Position numbers and translations under genes: made by a program
Notes under the pieces: model-generated
What the model was told of the DNA's origin: nothing
The model's input: the letters and a program-made list of their open reading frames with translations, nothing else
The model's database searches: none
Shown: piece after piece, positions 17,474 through 25,536 of the stretch
How positions within the stretch are numbered: the first letter of the stretch is position 1
Layout of the letters: each line of letters starts with the position of its first letter
Source of the DNA: Alistipes senegalensis JC50
GTDB taxonomy: Bacteria > Bacteroidota > Bacteroidia > Bacteroidales > Rikenellaceae
NCBI RefSeq assembly: GCF_025145645.1
Contig: NZ_CP102252.1
Location: 3,906,001 to 3,970,000, forward strand
Direction of reading: 5' to 3'
Length of the DNA stretch: 64,000 nt

Positions 17474-17959
17474 TCAGTCGCCGAAACTCTCGAACACGCT
17501 CACCACATGTTCGGCGATCTCACAGTCCTGCGCTTCCGTACCGCCGCCAACGCCGATGGCCCCGACAATCTTTCCATCCACAAACAGCGGATAACCGCCT
17601 GCAACGAGCGTAATGCGCGGATCGTTGGTCTGAATACCCATCAAGGGTGCACTTTCGGCGGCGGCCGAAGCCACATCTTTCGTCTTGCATTGCGTTACGG
17701 CCGCCGTGTACGCTTTGCCCGGCACGAGCGTGATACTCAATACCAGCGCATCGCCGTAACGACGGTAGACACGCGGCAGACCGTGCCGGTCCGCAACGGC
17801 GAAACTGATGTCGATACCCAATTCCTTACTCTTCTCGCGCGCCGCGGCGCACAGTTTGTCGCACAGTTCGTCCGACAGAATCTCTTTTTCATTGATTCGA
17901 GCCATACAGATCGTTGTTGTGAGGATTGCAAACAATCCTGCGGTTAATAATCGTTTCAT
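17474..17959 (-). CDS. GlcG/HbpS family heme-binding-like protein, exported
   Basis: A 161-residue protein of the GlcG/HbpS (DUF336) family, small alpha/beta proteins some of which bind heme or act as redox sensors. The signal peptide MKRLLTAGLFAILTTTICMA suggests export. Family features are ISFAVADRHGLPRVY, PGKAYTAAVTQ and the GGYPLFVDGKIVGAIGVGGG stretch near the C-terminus. The start at 17959 is set by the signal peptide and by a TAACTTTG promoter element at 17983-17990, which rules out the longer frame from 18013. It is divergent from the HxlR gene. Ligand not known. Confidence 0.8.
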   Translation of the reverse strand: MKRLLTAGLFAILTTTICMARINEKEILSDELCDKLCAAAREKSKELGIDISFAVADRHGLPRVYRRYGDALVLSITLVPGKAYTAAVTQCKTKDVASAAAESAPLMGIQTNDPRITLVAGGYPLFVDGKIVGAIGVGGGTEAQDCEIAEHVVSVFESFGD

Positions 17960-17982
17960 ACGTTCGCAGTTCTTATCGGCTG

Positions 17983-17990
17983 CAAAGTTA
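17983..17990 (-). promoter_or_regulatory. -7 promoter element for GlcG-like gene
   Basis: Minus-strand TAACTTTG fits the Bacteroidetes TAnnTTTG consensus and lies 24 bases before the chosen start. Confidence 0.55.
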
Positions 17991-18015
17991 GATAAAGCAC
18001 TATACGACTGCAATA

Positions 18016-18033
18016 TGTGATAAATTTATCACA
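18016..18033. promoter_or_regulatory. Perfect 18-base palindrome between divergent genes
   Basis: TGTGATAAATTTATCACA is its own reverse complement. It lies between the promoter elements of the GlcG-like gene and of the HxlR gene, where an autoregulating HxlR dimer would be expected to bind. Confidence 0.6.
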
Positions 18034-18066
18034 GTGTGATTCTTTTCCCGTATCGCGGGATTTATG

Positions 18067-18074
18067 TACATTTG
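18067..18074 (+). promoter_or_regulatory. -7 promoter element for hxlR
   Basis: TACATTTG fits TAnnTTTG and ends six bases before the ATG, implying a leaderless or very short-leader mRNA. Confidence 0.5.
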
Positions 18075-18080
18075 CAGCGT

Positions 18081-18440
18081 ATGTACGAATATAAGATACC
18101 CCCAATAGATCTCGACTGCGGCGTGACGATTACGCAGTATGTCATGGGAGCGAAATGGAAGCCCTATCTGATTAATTGCATGACCAAGGGCATCCACCGG
18201 CCCGTGGAGTTTCAGCACGCGATAAAGGGTGCGACGAGGCGCGTACTGGTGCAGCAGCTCGGCGAACTGGAATCCGTCGGGATCGTGCGTCGCGTAGTAT
18301 ACGATACGATTCCGATGAAAACGGAATATTTTCTGACACCGCTCGGCGAATCGCTCGTCCCCATTATCCGCATGATGGACGCATGGGGCAACGAACACCG
18401 GGAGATGTTCGATGAGATGGGAAACCTGAATACGAAATAG
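18081..18440 (+). CDS. HxlR family transcriptional regulator
   Basis: A 119-residue winged-helix DNA-binding protein of the HxlR (MarR-like) family; these bind as dimers and often sense electrophiles or redox state. Seen: GVTITQYVMGAKWKPYLINCM (first helices), TRRVLVQQLGELESVGIV (recognition helix) and the wing VYDTIPMKTEYFLTPLGESL. A Cys near residue 12 sits where redox-sensing HxlR proteins have theirs. ATG 18081 is preferred over upstream in-frame starts because the promoter element covers them. It is divergent from the GlcG-like gene, its likely target. Confidence 0.85.
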   Translation: MYEYKIPPIDLDCGVTITQYVMGAKWKPYLINCMTKGIHRPVEFQHAIKGATRRVLVQQLGELESVGIVRRVVYDTIPMKTEYFLTPLGESLVPIIRMMDAWGNEHREMFDEMGNLNTK

Positions 18441-18450
18441 AAATAAGCAA

Positions 18451-18500
18451 GCCCCGCAACATATTTGCTGCGAGGCTCAACTTACTTTGTTCTGAGGCTC
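18451..18500. repeat. GAGGCTC hairpin repeat, copy b, with tandem unit
   Basis: The hairpin at 18451-18476 is followed by a second unit; TTTGCTGCGAGGCTC (18464) and TTTGTTCTGAGGCTC (18486) are 22 bases apart. It sits between the converging hxlR and CMD-cupin genes, so a terminator role is possible. Confidence 0.5.
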
Positions 18501-18517
18501 TGTATCCGATTTGCAGA

Positions 18518-19333
18518 TTATTTCAGCTTATCGTACTCCTCGTCGGAGACTGGTTCGAGCCACTCGTTGGAGGCGTTTTCGCCCGGGATTTCGAACGCCA
18601 GGTGCGCGAACCAACTGTCGGCCGCCGCACCATGCCAGTGCTTCACGTTCGCCGGAATGTGGATGACCGTGCCGGGCAGAATCTCTACGGCAGGCTTACC
18701 TTCTTCCTGATACCAGCCGCGACCTGCTACGCCGATAAGCATCTGACCGCCGCCTTTCGTCGCACGGTGGATATGCCAGTTGTTGCGGCAGCGGGGCTCG
18801 AACGTGACATTGGCGATCGGAACCTGTTCCGACGAAATGCGGGCGAGGTAGCTGTTGCCGATGAAATACTCCGCATAAGCCGTGTTCGGTTCGCCGATGG
18901 GGAAAATCATTTCGCGTTGGAATGCGGACTTGTCGTCCTCGGCGGCCGTATCATCCGCCCACACCTCTTTTGCGATGCGGAAACCGGCCCATGCGTTGGG
19001 CCATCCGGCATAAAAGGCGGCCTGCGTCAGCAGTGCGGCAATCTCCCGGCGTGTAATGCCGTGCTTGCGGCCCAGCTCCAAGTGCGAGCGGAACGAGGAG
19101 TCCACGCTTCCCTTGCCGAGCAGGATGGAGATGGTAATCATGCTGTGGTCGTGAAGCGAGAATGTCGAATCGTTCCAAACGGCATCGCCGAAGAGGACGT
19201 CGTCGTTGAGCTCCGCGAATTTGGGAGCGAACTCGCCGAGCTGTGTGCGCCCGGCCGTCTGTACTATCTTTTCCTGTGCCATAACATTGAATGTTAGAAT
19301 GCTGAATAGGGAAATTAAAATGATTTTGTTCAT
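18518..19333 (-). CDS. Carboxymuconolactone decarboxylase-like + cupin fusion, exported
   Basis: A 271-residue protein with a signal peptide (MNKIILISLFSILTFNVMAQ). Residues about 40-125 form a CMD/AhpD-like domain (LGRKHGITRREIAALLTQAAFYAGWPNAWAG), without the AhpD CxxC pair. Residues about 150-250 are a cupin barrel with the metal-ligand stretch NNWHIH and HWHGAAADSWFAHLAFE. Such CMD-cupin fusions recur in this window in reversed order at 47930. It is the last gene of a six-gene minus-strand operon, seven bases after the flavin reductase gene. Biochemical activity is unknown. Confidence 0.8.
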   Translation of the reverse strand: MNKIILISLFSILTFNVMAQEKIVQTAGRTQLGEFAPKFAELNDDVLFGDAVWNDSTFSLHDHSMITISILLGKGSVDSSFRSHLELGRKHGITRREIAALLTQAAFYAGWPNAWAGFRIAKEVWADDTAAEDDKSAFQREMIFPIGEPNTAYAEYFIGNSYLARISSEQVPIANVTFEPRCRNNWHIHRATKGGGQMLIGVAGRGWYQEEGKPAVEILPGTVIHIPANVKHWHGAAADSWFAHLAFEIPGENASNEWLEPVSDEEYDKLK

Positions 19334-19339
19334 GATCTC

Positions 19340-20335
19340 TTATTGAATGAAGTTATTGATTCGGTTGGCCGGATTGAGCGGCGTCTGGTCGGACAATACC
19401 AACGATTTTACCATGTGCAGCGTTCCCCGCTTGTATTTCTGAAAATGCTCCGAGGCGATATGCTTCTCGTAAGCCGCCTTGCTCGCGTAGGTTTCCAATA
19501 TGGTGATCTTGCAGGGATTCTCCTTTTCGCCGACAGCGTACATGGTCAGCACGCCCGACTCGGTGCGCAGCGAAATTTCGCCCACCTCGGTTGCGTATTT
19601 CATATACTCGTCGAGGTACTGCGGATAAACCTCCACTTTCGACAGCCGCACGATGCCGTCGGCCGTCATCGGTTCCTTGGCGCACATGGATGGTTCCTTG
19701 TCCAAATTCAGGCATTTGCCGATAATCTCTCCGGTGGCAATGTAGGAATAGGTCGGGAACTCGAATAATACAGGTCTCAACCGCGTATAGTCGAGCTTTC
19801 CGTCGCTGTCGAGCACCTCGGGAGTGGCGTAGGTATTGGCAATCGAGCAGATGAAGTTGTCGAAGCCCTCGGTTTCGTAGATGTCCACCACGTCGCACTC
19901 CATCGTCAGCGGCGAAGCGTCGATCACGGGCGTACCGTTTTCGCCCCAGTGAAAGTCGAACACCTCCGACTTATCGACCGATGCACCGCTCACGCTGCCC
20001 ACGTAGTCGGCTTTCGGCAGCATCTCGCGACTCACGAGGTTGATAGAAAGTTTCTTGGACTTCCGTATCCCTTGATTGGTATAGTGATTCTTGTTCATGC
20101 TGACCAATATCCGGTCGTGGCCGATAATGCCCGTATGCCCGACGACAAGCCAGTTCACCTTGCCCTCGACCTCCGCGCCGACGACTGTCATCGGTTTGGG
20201 ATAGAGCGCCAGCAGGCTGCCGAGATTTCGCTTTTCCGTTTCCATGATATTGGGTTGATTCATTTTATTTTCGGTTGTTGTGCTGCACGACAGTAACCCG
20301 AACAAAAGCAATACATTGAATAATATTCTTATCAT
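19340..20335 (-). CDS. Flavin reductase-like + antibiotic biosynthesis monooxygenase (ABM) fusion, lipoprotein
   Basis: A 331-residue protein with a lipoprotein signal (lipobox LLSC at about residues 14-17). Residues about 45-215 match the flavin reductase/FMN-binding split barrel family (LYPKPMTVVGAEVEGKVNWLVVGHTGIIG, then ILVSMNKNHYTNQGIRKSK). Residues about 230-310 match an ABM-type ferredoxin-like domain (VRLSKVEVYPQYLDEYMKYA, then SEHFQKYK). In this operon it lies between the hydrolase and the CMD-cupin fusion. A flavin-dependent redox role outside the cytoplasm is inferred; a donor is not identified. Confidence 0.75.
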   Translation of the reverse strand: MIRILFNVLLLFGLLSCSTTTENKMNQPNIMETEKRNLGSLLALYPKPMTVVGAEVEGKVNWLVVGHTGIIGHDRILVSMNKNHYTNQGIRKSKKLSINLVSREMLPKADYVGSVSGASVDKSEVFDFHWGENGTPVIDASPLTMECDVVDIYETEGFDNFICSIANTYATPEVLDSDGKLDYTRLRPVLFEFPTYSYIATGEIIGKCLNLDKEPSMCAKEPMTADGIVRLSKVEVYPQYLDEYMKYATEVGEISLRTESGVLTMYAVGEKENPCKITILETYASKAAYEKHIASEHFQKYKRGTLHMVKSLVLSDQTPLNPANRINNFIQ

Positions 20336-20347
20336 ATTCTTCCTGTC

Positions 20348-21424
20348 TTAATTGTTTCCGTCCAGATACTTTTTGAAGAACGTGTCTATCTTATCGAACG
20401 GAATCATATCGAGGTTGTCATAGAGGTCGGTATGGTTCGCTCCGGGAACGATCAGCAGTTCTTTGTTGTCGTCCGTCAACCGTTTGTAGGCGTCCTCGCT
20501 GAAGTAGCACGAATGGGCCTTCTCGCCATGCACCAGCAGTACGGCGCTGCGTATTTCGCCGATATAGGTAAGCAAGGGCATATTGATGAACGACAGTACC
20601 GCCGTCTTATTGATACCTCCGTTGGAGTTTGGCGAACGGCGGTGGTAGCCGCGTTCCGTTTTGTAATAATCGTGGTATTGCTTGACGAAAAGCGGCATAT
20701 CGTCGGTCACAGTCTCCACTACGCCGCCGTCACGTTCGTAACTGCCGTTCAGGTAATCTTTCGTGCGCTGTTCGCCGAGGGCGACGCGCTTGGCGTAACG
20801 TGCTTCCGCACTATTCTCTGCATCGAAGTAGCCGTTGGCATTCACCCGGCTCATGTCGTACATAGTAGAGGCAACGGTAGCCTTGATACGCGGGTCGTTG
20901 GCGGCAGCGTTCAGGGCGAAACCGCCCCAGCCGCAGATGCCAAGAATCCCGATACGCTGCGCATCCACATCGTCGCGCGTGAGCAGGTAATCGACCGCTA
21001 CGCTGAAATCCTCCGTGCTGATTTCCGGCAATGTCAGGTTGCGCGGTTCTCCGCCGCTCTCGCCGGTGAACGAGGGGTCGAACGCCAGGGTCAGAAAGCC
21101 GTGCTCGGCGAGCGTCTGGGCATAGCGGCCCGATACCTGTTCCTTGACGGCCCCGTAAGGTCCGCTTACGGCGATGGCGGCTAAGGTTCCCTGTGCGTTT
21201 TTCGGTTTATAGACATCGGCGGCAAGCGTGATGCCGTAGCGGTTGTGGAATGTTATCTTTGAGTGTTCCACCTTATCACTCTGCGGGAAGGTCTTGTCCC
21301 ATTCCTGTGTCAATTCGATAGTTTTCATATCCGTAGATTTTTTATTTTCTGTCATACATGAGGTCATCATACCTGAAATCCATAACAGCATGACAAAGGC
21401 GAGCATATTCGTTTTCATAATCAT
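20348..21424 (-). CDS. Alpha/beta hydrolase with Cys in the nucleophile elbow, lipoprotein
   Basis: A 358-residue exported alpha/beta hydrolase of the YcjY/dienelactone-hydrolase-like group. The start has a lipoprotein signal ending MMTSC. Core features are NRYGITLAADVYKP, AVSGPYGAVKEQ, LAFDPSFTGESGGEPR and the nucleophile elbow GILGICGWGG near residue 163, where Cys takes the usual Ser place. The acid is likely in VLLVHGEKAHSCYFSEDAY and the His in GANHTDLYDN. ATG 21424 or 21418 could start the protein. The same fold is fused to CMD domains in the gene at 26011. Substrate unknown. Confidence 0.8.
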   Translation of the reverse strand: MIMKTNMLAFVMLLWISGMMTSCMTENKKSTDMKTIELTQEWDKTFPQSDKVEHSKITFHNRYGITLAADVYKPKNAQGTLAAIAVSGPYGAVKEQVSGRYAQTLAEHGFLTLAFDPSFTGESGGEPRNLTLPEISTEDFSVAVDYLLTRDDVDAQRIGILGICGWGGFALNAAANDPRIKATVASTMYDMSRVNANGYFDAENSAEARYAKRVALGEQRTKDYLNGSYERDGGVVETVTDDMPLFVKQYHDYYKTERGYHRRSPNSNGGINKTAVLSFINMPLLTYIGEIRSAVLLVHGEKAHSCYFSEDAYKRLTDDNKELLIVPGANHTDLYDNLDMIPFDKIDTFFKKYLDGNN

Positions 21425-21429
21425 ATACT

Positions 21430-22113
21430 TTACTTTTCCACCTTGTAGCGCAGCCAGACAATGTCCGTGTCCCATTTTTCCACGCTTTCCAGTTCCAGTT
21501 TATAGGGATTGCAGTTTTCCTTTCTTATGCCGTCGAACATGGCGGTCTGTCCCTCGCGCCCATCTATACCTGGAGCCACCATGACGCTCACTTCATCCAC
21601 CAGTCCGGCTTCTGCGAATCCGCCGCAGATATGGCCGCCACCGACGATAGCCAGACGCTCCACACCGAACTCTTCGCAGAGTATTTCCACAGCACGCCGA
21701 AGGTCTATGTGTCCTTTGCCGGAGGCTATCCACGATATGCCTTGAGCCGTCAACGAATCAAGGTATTCTTCCGACACGTCTTCCGTGACAATCGAAATTA
21801 GAGGATGGCCGTCGGCTTCATTGGATTTCCATAGAATCTTACCGTGCGTATCGACGGTAATCGTATATTCGTCCGCTTTCCTGCAAACGGAAAAGGCTTC
21901 ATGTCCGACAGGCGTACCGGTTGTACCGGCTGTTGTTTCCTCTTTCACTGCCGGACATTCCAACACGGTCGTAACGCGCCCGGATAACTTCGAGCATTTG
22001 CCAAGCCGGTCCAATGCGATATAATACTCGTCGGTACTGAGTTGCCCCACCATAGGGCAGTCGATTCGTCCGTCAACGGACGTCATCATGTGAGTTATGA
22101 TATAGGGTTTCAT
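21430..22113 (-). CDS. Dihydrofolate reductase/RibD C-terminal family reductase
   Basis: A 227-residue protein of the RibD_C/DHFR-fold reductase family, NAD(P)H-dependent reductases that include riboflavin-pathway enzymes. Seen: ITHMMTSVDGRID at the N-terminus, HPLISIVTEDVSEEYLDSL (middle), and VERLAIVGGGHICGGFAEAGLVDEVSVMVAPGIDG, the conserved glycine-rich cofactor strand-loop and product region. No signal peptide, so it is cytoplasmic, unlike its exported neighbours. It lies 28 bases after the aldo/keto reductase gene. It is unlikely to be the true folA or ribD. Confidence 0.75.
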   Translation of the reverse strand: MKPYIITHMMTSVDGRIDCPMVGQLSTDEYYIALDRLGKCSKLSGRVTTVLECPAVKEETTAGTTGTPVGHEAFSVCRKADEYTITVDTHGKILWKSNEADGHPLISIVTEDVSEEYLDSLTAQGISWIASGKGHIDLRRAVEILCEEFGVERLAIVGGGHICGGFAEAGLVDEVSVMVAPGIDGREGQTAMFDGIRKENCNPYKLELESVEKWDTDIVWLRYKVEK

Positions 22114-22141
22114 GAGATCATCTTTTTATGGTAACATTGCA

Positions 22142-23299
22142 TTATCGTCCGACCTGCCGCTGCTGCTCGGCGTTGTAGCGGTTGCCTACGACGGGAATGG
22201 CCGCGACGGTCGTTTCAAGCGCGCGCCACTCCTCGGCGGCGAGGTTGAAATCGAGCGAGCGCAGGTTCTCTTCCAAATGCGAAAGTTTCGTCGTTCCGGG
22301 AATCGGCACGATCCACGGCTCTTTCTGCAATAGCCATCCGAGCGCCACCTGCGCAGAAGTCATGCCGTGCGTGCGTCCGAACTGTTGCAGCACATTCACG
22401 ATGCGCGTGTTGGCCCGTATCGCCTCCGGCTGGAAACGCGGCAGGGTCTGGCGGTTGTCGTTCGTCGGGTCGAAGACCGTGTATTCGTTGATGCAGCCGC
22501 CCAAGAATCCCCGGTTGATCGGACTGTACGGCACGAATCCGATCCCCAGCTCGCGGCAGACATCCAGCACGCCGTTCGTCTCCACGTCGCGGTGCATCAG
22601 GTGGTATTCGCTCTGTATGGCCGTCAGCGGACATACGGCATGCGCCCGGCGGATGGTCTCGGCACTCACTTCGCACATGCCCCAATGCTGCACCTTGCCC
22701 TCCTTCATCAGCTCGGCGATGGTCTGCGCCACCTCCTCGGCAGGAGTATCGGGGTCGGCGCGGTGCTGGTAGAACATCGGCAGCGTTTCGAGCCGCAGAC
22801 GGCGGAGCGAGTCCTCGCAGTATCGACGTACCGTTTTGCGGCTGCTGTCCTGACGCCCCGTGCCCTTGCCGTCGATGACCTCGTGTCCGAATTTGGTCGT
22901 TACGTTGATTCTGCCCTTGAACTCCGACAATGCTTCTCCGGCAAGGTTTTCATTGGTCAGCGGCCCGTAGATGATCGCCGTGTCGAAAAGCGTCACGCCA
23001 CGCTCCACGGCTTCGTGCAGCAGGCGGATACACTGTTTCTTGTCCGGGTGCTGGCTGCGGTTGTAGGTCATGCCCATCACGCCGAAACCGAGGGCGAAAA
23101 CCTCGAAAGCCGCTTTGCCCGACCCCAATATGCGATGTCCTTGGATACGGGCAACTTCGGTGTCGTTTCGGGATGTATCCGCCTTTGCCGGTCTAACTGC
23201 AAAAACCTTATCCAGTCCGGCAGGCATAGCCAATGCGGCTCCTGCCAATGCCGCCGTTTTCAGAAAACCGCGGCGGCTGATTCCTTTTTTCTCTTCCAT
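22142..23299 (-). CDS. Aldo/keto reductase with Tat signal
   Basis: A 385-residue aldo/keto reductase. The N-terminus KGISRRGFLKTAALAGAALA is a twin-arginine signal, so the folded enzyme is probably exported. The AKR barrel shows FDTAIIYGPLTNENLAGEAL (Asp and Tyr of the tetrad), VTTKFGHEVIDG (Lys), YQHRADPDTPAEE (His), and GWLLQKEPWIVPIPGTTK (NADP-binding end). AKRs reduce aldehydes and ketones. The gene follows the acetyltransferase by three bases. A second exported AKR, with Fe-S clusters, lies at 44459. Confidence 0.85.
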   Translation of the reverse strand: MEEKKGISRRGFLKTAALAGAALAMPAGLDKVFAVRPAKADTSRNDTEVARIQGHRILGSGKAAFEVFALGFGVMGMTYNRSQHPDKKQCIRLLHEAVERGVTLFDTAIIYGPLTNENLAGEALSEFKGRINVTTKFGHEVIDGKGTGRQDSSRKTVRRYCEDSLRRLRLETLPMFYQHRADPDTPAEEVAQTIAELMKEGKVQHWGMCEVSAETIRRAHAVCPLTAIQSEYHLMHRDVETNGVLDVCRELGIGFVPYSPINRGFLGGCINEYTVFDPTNDNRQTLPRFQPEAIRANTRIVNVLQQFGRTHGMTSAQVALGWLLQKEPWIVPIPGTTKLSHLEENLRSLDFNLAAEEWRALETTVAAIPVVGNRYNAEQQRQVGR

Positions 23300-23302
23300 A
23301 GT

Positions 23303-23872
23303 TTATTTGTTTTCGATTGTTTTGATGATTCTTGCAGGATTGCCTGCCACGACGGTCATGGCCGGAACGTCTTTCGTCACCACGCTGCCGGCGCCGACGA
23401 TAGCTCCGTAACCGATCCTGACACCCGGCAATATCGTAGAGTTGATACCGATCCATACCTTGTCCTCGATGACGATAGGGCGTCCGTAGGTGGCGCTGCG
23501 GTTGTCGGGGTTCATGTCGTGATTGATGGTTATCAGATTCACTTTCGGACCGATGAATACGTCATCGCCGATGGTGATGCCACCGCGTCCGAAGAAGGTG
23601 CAGCACTGCTGGATGAAACATCCTCGGCCGATAGTCACAGGCTTGCCATAGTCGATATAGAGCGGCGGCAGCAGGGTGGTGCTCCCGTCGAGCGGCTTGC
23701 CGAGGATGCGCCCCATAAATTCGTGCACCTCTTCGGGCGTGCGGTAGCCCGTATTCATCTCCGCGGCCGTCTTCATCGTGGCGAAGATGTCGGCAATCAG
23801 CTCTTCATAACCTGCGTCATTGGGCGAAACCATCTCGCCGCTCAAATCCCTTGCGAAAATATCGTTTTCCAT
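23303..23872 (-). CDS. Sugar O-acetyltransferase (maltose/galactoside acetyltransferase-like)
   Basis: A 189-residue hexapeptide-repeat acetyltransferase of the Maa/LacA type. The hexapeptide ladder (VTIGRGCFIQQCCTFFGRGGITIG, quoted in part) is followed by NLITINHDMNP with the catalytic His, then WIGINSTILPGVRIG and VVAGNPARI. ATG 23872 is chosen because the promoter element TACCTTTG at 23885-23892 covers the upstream in-frame start at 23887. It is the first gene of the six-gene operon. In such redox operons acetyltransferases of this kind recur, but the acceptor is unknown. Confidence 0.8.
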   Translation of the reverse strand: MENDIFARDLSGEMVSPNDAGYEELIADIFATMKTAAEMNTGYRTPEEVHEFMGRILGKPLDGSTTLLPPLYIDYGKPVTIGRGCFIQQCCTFFGRGGITIGDDVFIGPKVNLITINHDMNPDNRSATYGRPIVIEDKVWIGINSTILPGVRIGYGAIVGAGSVVTKDVPAMTVVAGNPARIIKTIENK

Positions 23873-23884
23873 GATGTTTTTTCG

Positions 23885-23892
23885 CAAAGGTA
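23885..23892 (-). promoter_or_regulatory. -7 promoter element of the acetyltransferase-AKR operon
   Basis: Minus-strand TACCTTTG (TAnnTTTG) ends 13 bases before the chosen start codon. A repeat unit (copy c) begins 22 bases upstream of it. Confidence 0.55.
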
Positions 23893-23900
23893 AAGAAAGA

Positions 23901-23950
23901 GCCCCGCAGCGGCTTTGCTGCGAGGCTCAAACTATTTTGCTGTGAGGTTC
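23901..23950. repeat. GAGGCTC hairpin repeat, copy c, with tandem unit
   Basis: Hairpin 23900-23927 is the most regular copy; read on the minus strand it is followed by TTTCTTT and could terminate the araC transcript. Units TTTGCTGCGAGGCTC (23914) and TTTGCTGTGAGGTTC (23936) are 22 bases apart, so an operator role at the operon promoter is also possible. Confidence 0.55.
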
Positions 23951-23970
23951 ATTGCGGATTTTCTCCCGGC

Positions 23971-24786
23971 TCAAATCATACTGGGCGCATAACCGTAGGT
24001 CTCCTTATAGACTTTCGAGAAGTGCGACAGGTTCTTGAATCCGACATCGAAGCAGGCTTCCGTCACTTTTTTCTTGCCGGACTTTATCAACTCGTGCGCC
24101 GCCTCCAGCCGTCGCTTGATAAGCCATTTCTGCGGCGTCAGGTCGCTCACCTTGGCGAAATCGCGTTTGAACGTCGCCAGGCTGCGGCCCGTATAGCTTG
24201 CGATCTCCTCCATCGACAAGTCGTACATGTAGTTCTCATTCAGATAGTCGATGATGTCTATTTTCCACGGATCGACGAAATCGAACAGCGAGGCGTAGAG
24301 GTTCTTATCCGTATTGAGCAGTACATAAGCCCCCTCGATCATCTTGAGCTTCAGCACCTCGTCGGAGGGCTGCACGCCCGCGTCGAAATAGGGAACGACC
24401 GATTCGAACAGGCTGCGGATGTCGGGGCGGTTATTAGGCAATACGCGCAGGCTCACTTTTTCACGTTTCGATTCCACGGGAATCTCTTTCCGGTCGAGCG
24501 TCCGGTAGAACTCCCGCAGAAACGGTTTCGTGAATTTCAACACGACAGAACGGTACGGATGCTCGGCATCGGCATGTTTCTGCAACCACATCCGGTTGTC
24601 GCGCCGCATGAAAGCGCATTCGCCCGGATGCAACACCGTTTTCCTGCCGCGCTCCTCGATTTCGAGCTCGCCGGAACACAGATAGATAAGCGTGTGCTCC
24701 CGGTTCTCGTGCGCGCAACCCCGGTCGTCGGTGAAAAAACTCGCTATCAGGACGTTCGAACAGTCGAATACATGCAATCGTTCCAT
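23971..24786 (-). CDS. AraC family transcriptional regulator
   Basis: A 271-residue regulator with an N-terminal cupin-like sensor half (LIYLCSGELEIEERG near residue 35) and a C-terminal double helix-turn-helix: LSMEEIASYTGRSLATFKRDF and KVTEACFDVGFKNLSHFSKVYKE. ATG 24786 is used; an upstream in-frame start at 24810 overlaps the promoter element TATCTTTG. The gene lies upstream of the operon that starts with the acetyltransferase and on the same strand, so that operon is its likely target. Effector unknown. Confidence 0.85.
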   Translation of the reverse strand: MERLHVFDCSNVLIASFFTDDRGCAHENREHTLIYLCSGELEIEERGRKTVLHPGECAFMRRDNRMWLQKHADAEHPYRSVVLKFTKPFLREFYRTLDRKEIPVESKREKVSLRVLPNNRPDIRSLFESVVPYFDAGVQPSDEVLKLKMIEGAYVLLNTDKNLYASLFDFVDPWKIDIIDYLNENYMYDLSMEEIASYTGRSLATFKRDFAKVSDLTPQKWLIKRRLEAAHELIKSGKKKVTEACFDVGFKNLSHFSKVYKETYGYAPSMI

Positions 24787-24807
24787 ATCGTCAACCTCTG
24801 TTTTTTG

Positions 24808-24815
24808 CAAAGATA
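24808..24815 (-). promoter_or_regulatory. -7 promoter element of araC (24786)
   Basis: Minus-strand TATCTTTG fits TAnnTTTG, 22 bases before the start codon. Repeat copy d begins 22 bases upstream of this element, the same distance as copy c from its promoter. Confidence 0.55.
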
Positions 24816-24824
24816 ACGATTTAT

Positions 24825-24851
24825 CTCGCCTTGCGCTTTGCCGTGAGGCTC
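24825..24851. repeat. GAGGCTC repeat, copy d (degenerate)
   Basis: Contains TTTGCCGTGAGGCTC at 24837-24851; the left arm is degraded. The flavodoxin stop codon (minus strand) overlaps its right end. Confidence 0.4.
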
Positions 24852-25494
24852 AAATTCCGATTCTTTTCAGCCACGCTTCCACTCCGCCGGCACTCCCCGG
24901 CATGTCGATCCCCGCATCGTCCGGACGCCCGGGCGTGGTAATATCGTCCGGATCGAGGTCCTCCGGAAGAGTTGCCGGAATGTGCTTCGACTCCGGAGTA
25001 AGGCGGTAGATCTTCTGCATCGACTCGTTCAGATAGGTCGTCGCTCCGTAGGTGAAGAACGGAACGATGGTCTTGCCGCTCAGATCGTAGGCTTCGAGAA
25101 AGGTGCAGACGACCATCGCAGGCTGGTGCCACCAGCAGGGCGAACCGACGAAAATCGTGTCGTACCGTGCGATTGTCTCCGCAGCGGGCAGATTCGCCAC
25201 ACCGGGCCGCAGGTCGCCGTACGCCTCGCGTTGAACACGGTCGCTGTCATCGTAGGGATCCGCAGCATACGGATCGGCCGCTTCGATACGGTACACATCG
25301 GCTCCGGTCAGCGCTGCAATGCGTTCGGCCACGCGCTGCGTATTACCCGTCGCAGAGAAATAGGCGACCAGGATATTGCTGTTCCCGGCCGGCTGATCGG
25401 GTGTTTCCGGGTCGGAAGTCTTTTCGTCCGCCGAGCAGGCGCCCATCGCCGCCAGCGAAAAAAACAAAAACGGAATCAAAAGAATCTTTTTCAT
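24850..25494 (-). CDS. Flavodoxin domain lipoprotein
   Basis: A 214-residue protein with a lipoprotein signal (lipobox AMGAC) and a flavodoxin fold. The FMN phosphate loop is FSATGNTQRVAERIAALTG (about residue 46), and TIFVGSPCWWHQPAMVVCTFLEAYDLSGKTIVPFFTYG covers the isoalloxazine-binding loops in the WrbA/flavodoxin_4 manner. It is a surface- or periplasm-anchored electron carrier or reductase by inference. It is the third gene after the CMD-hydrolase fusion and cupin genes. Confidence 0.82.
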   Translation of the reverse strand: MKKILLIPFLFFSLAAMGACSADEKTSDPETPDQPAGNSNILVAYFSATGNTQRVAERIAALTGADVYRIEAADPYAADPYDDSDRVQREAYGDLRPGVANLPAAETIARYDTIFVGSPCWWHQPAMVVCTFLEAYDLSGKTIVPFFTYGATTYLNESMQKIYRLTPESKHIPATLPEDLDPDDITTPGRPDDAGIDMPGSAGGVEAWLKRIGI

Positions 25495-25536
25495 ACTTCG
25501 TACATTATTTATCCGATTCGTCGAACGGATGGTTTT

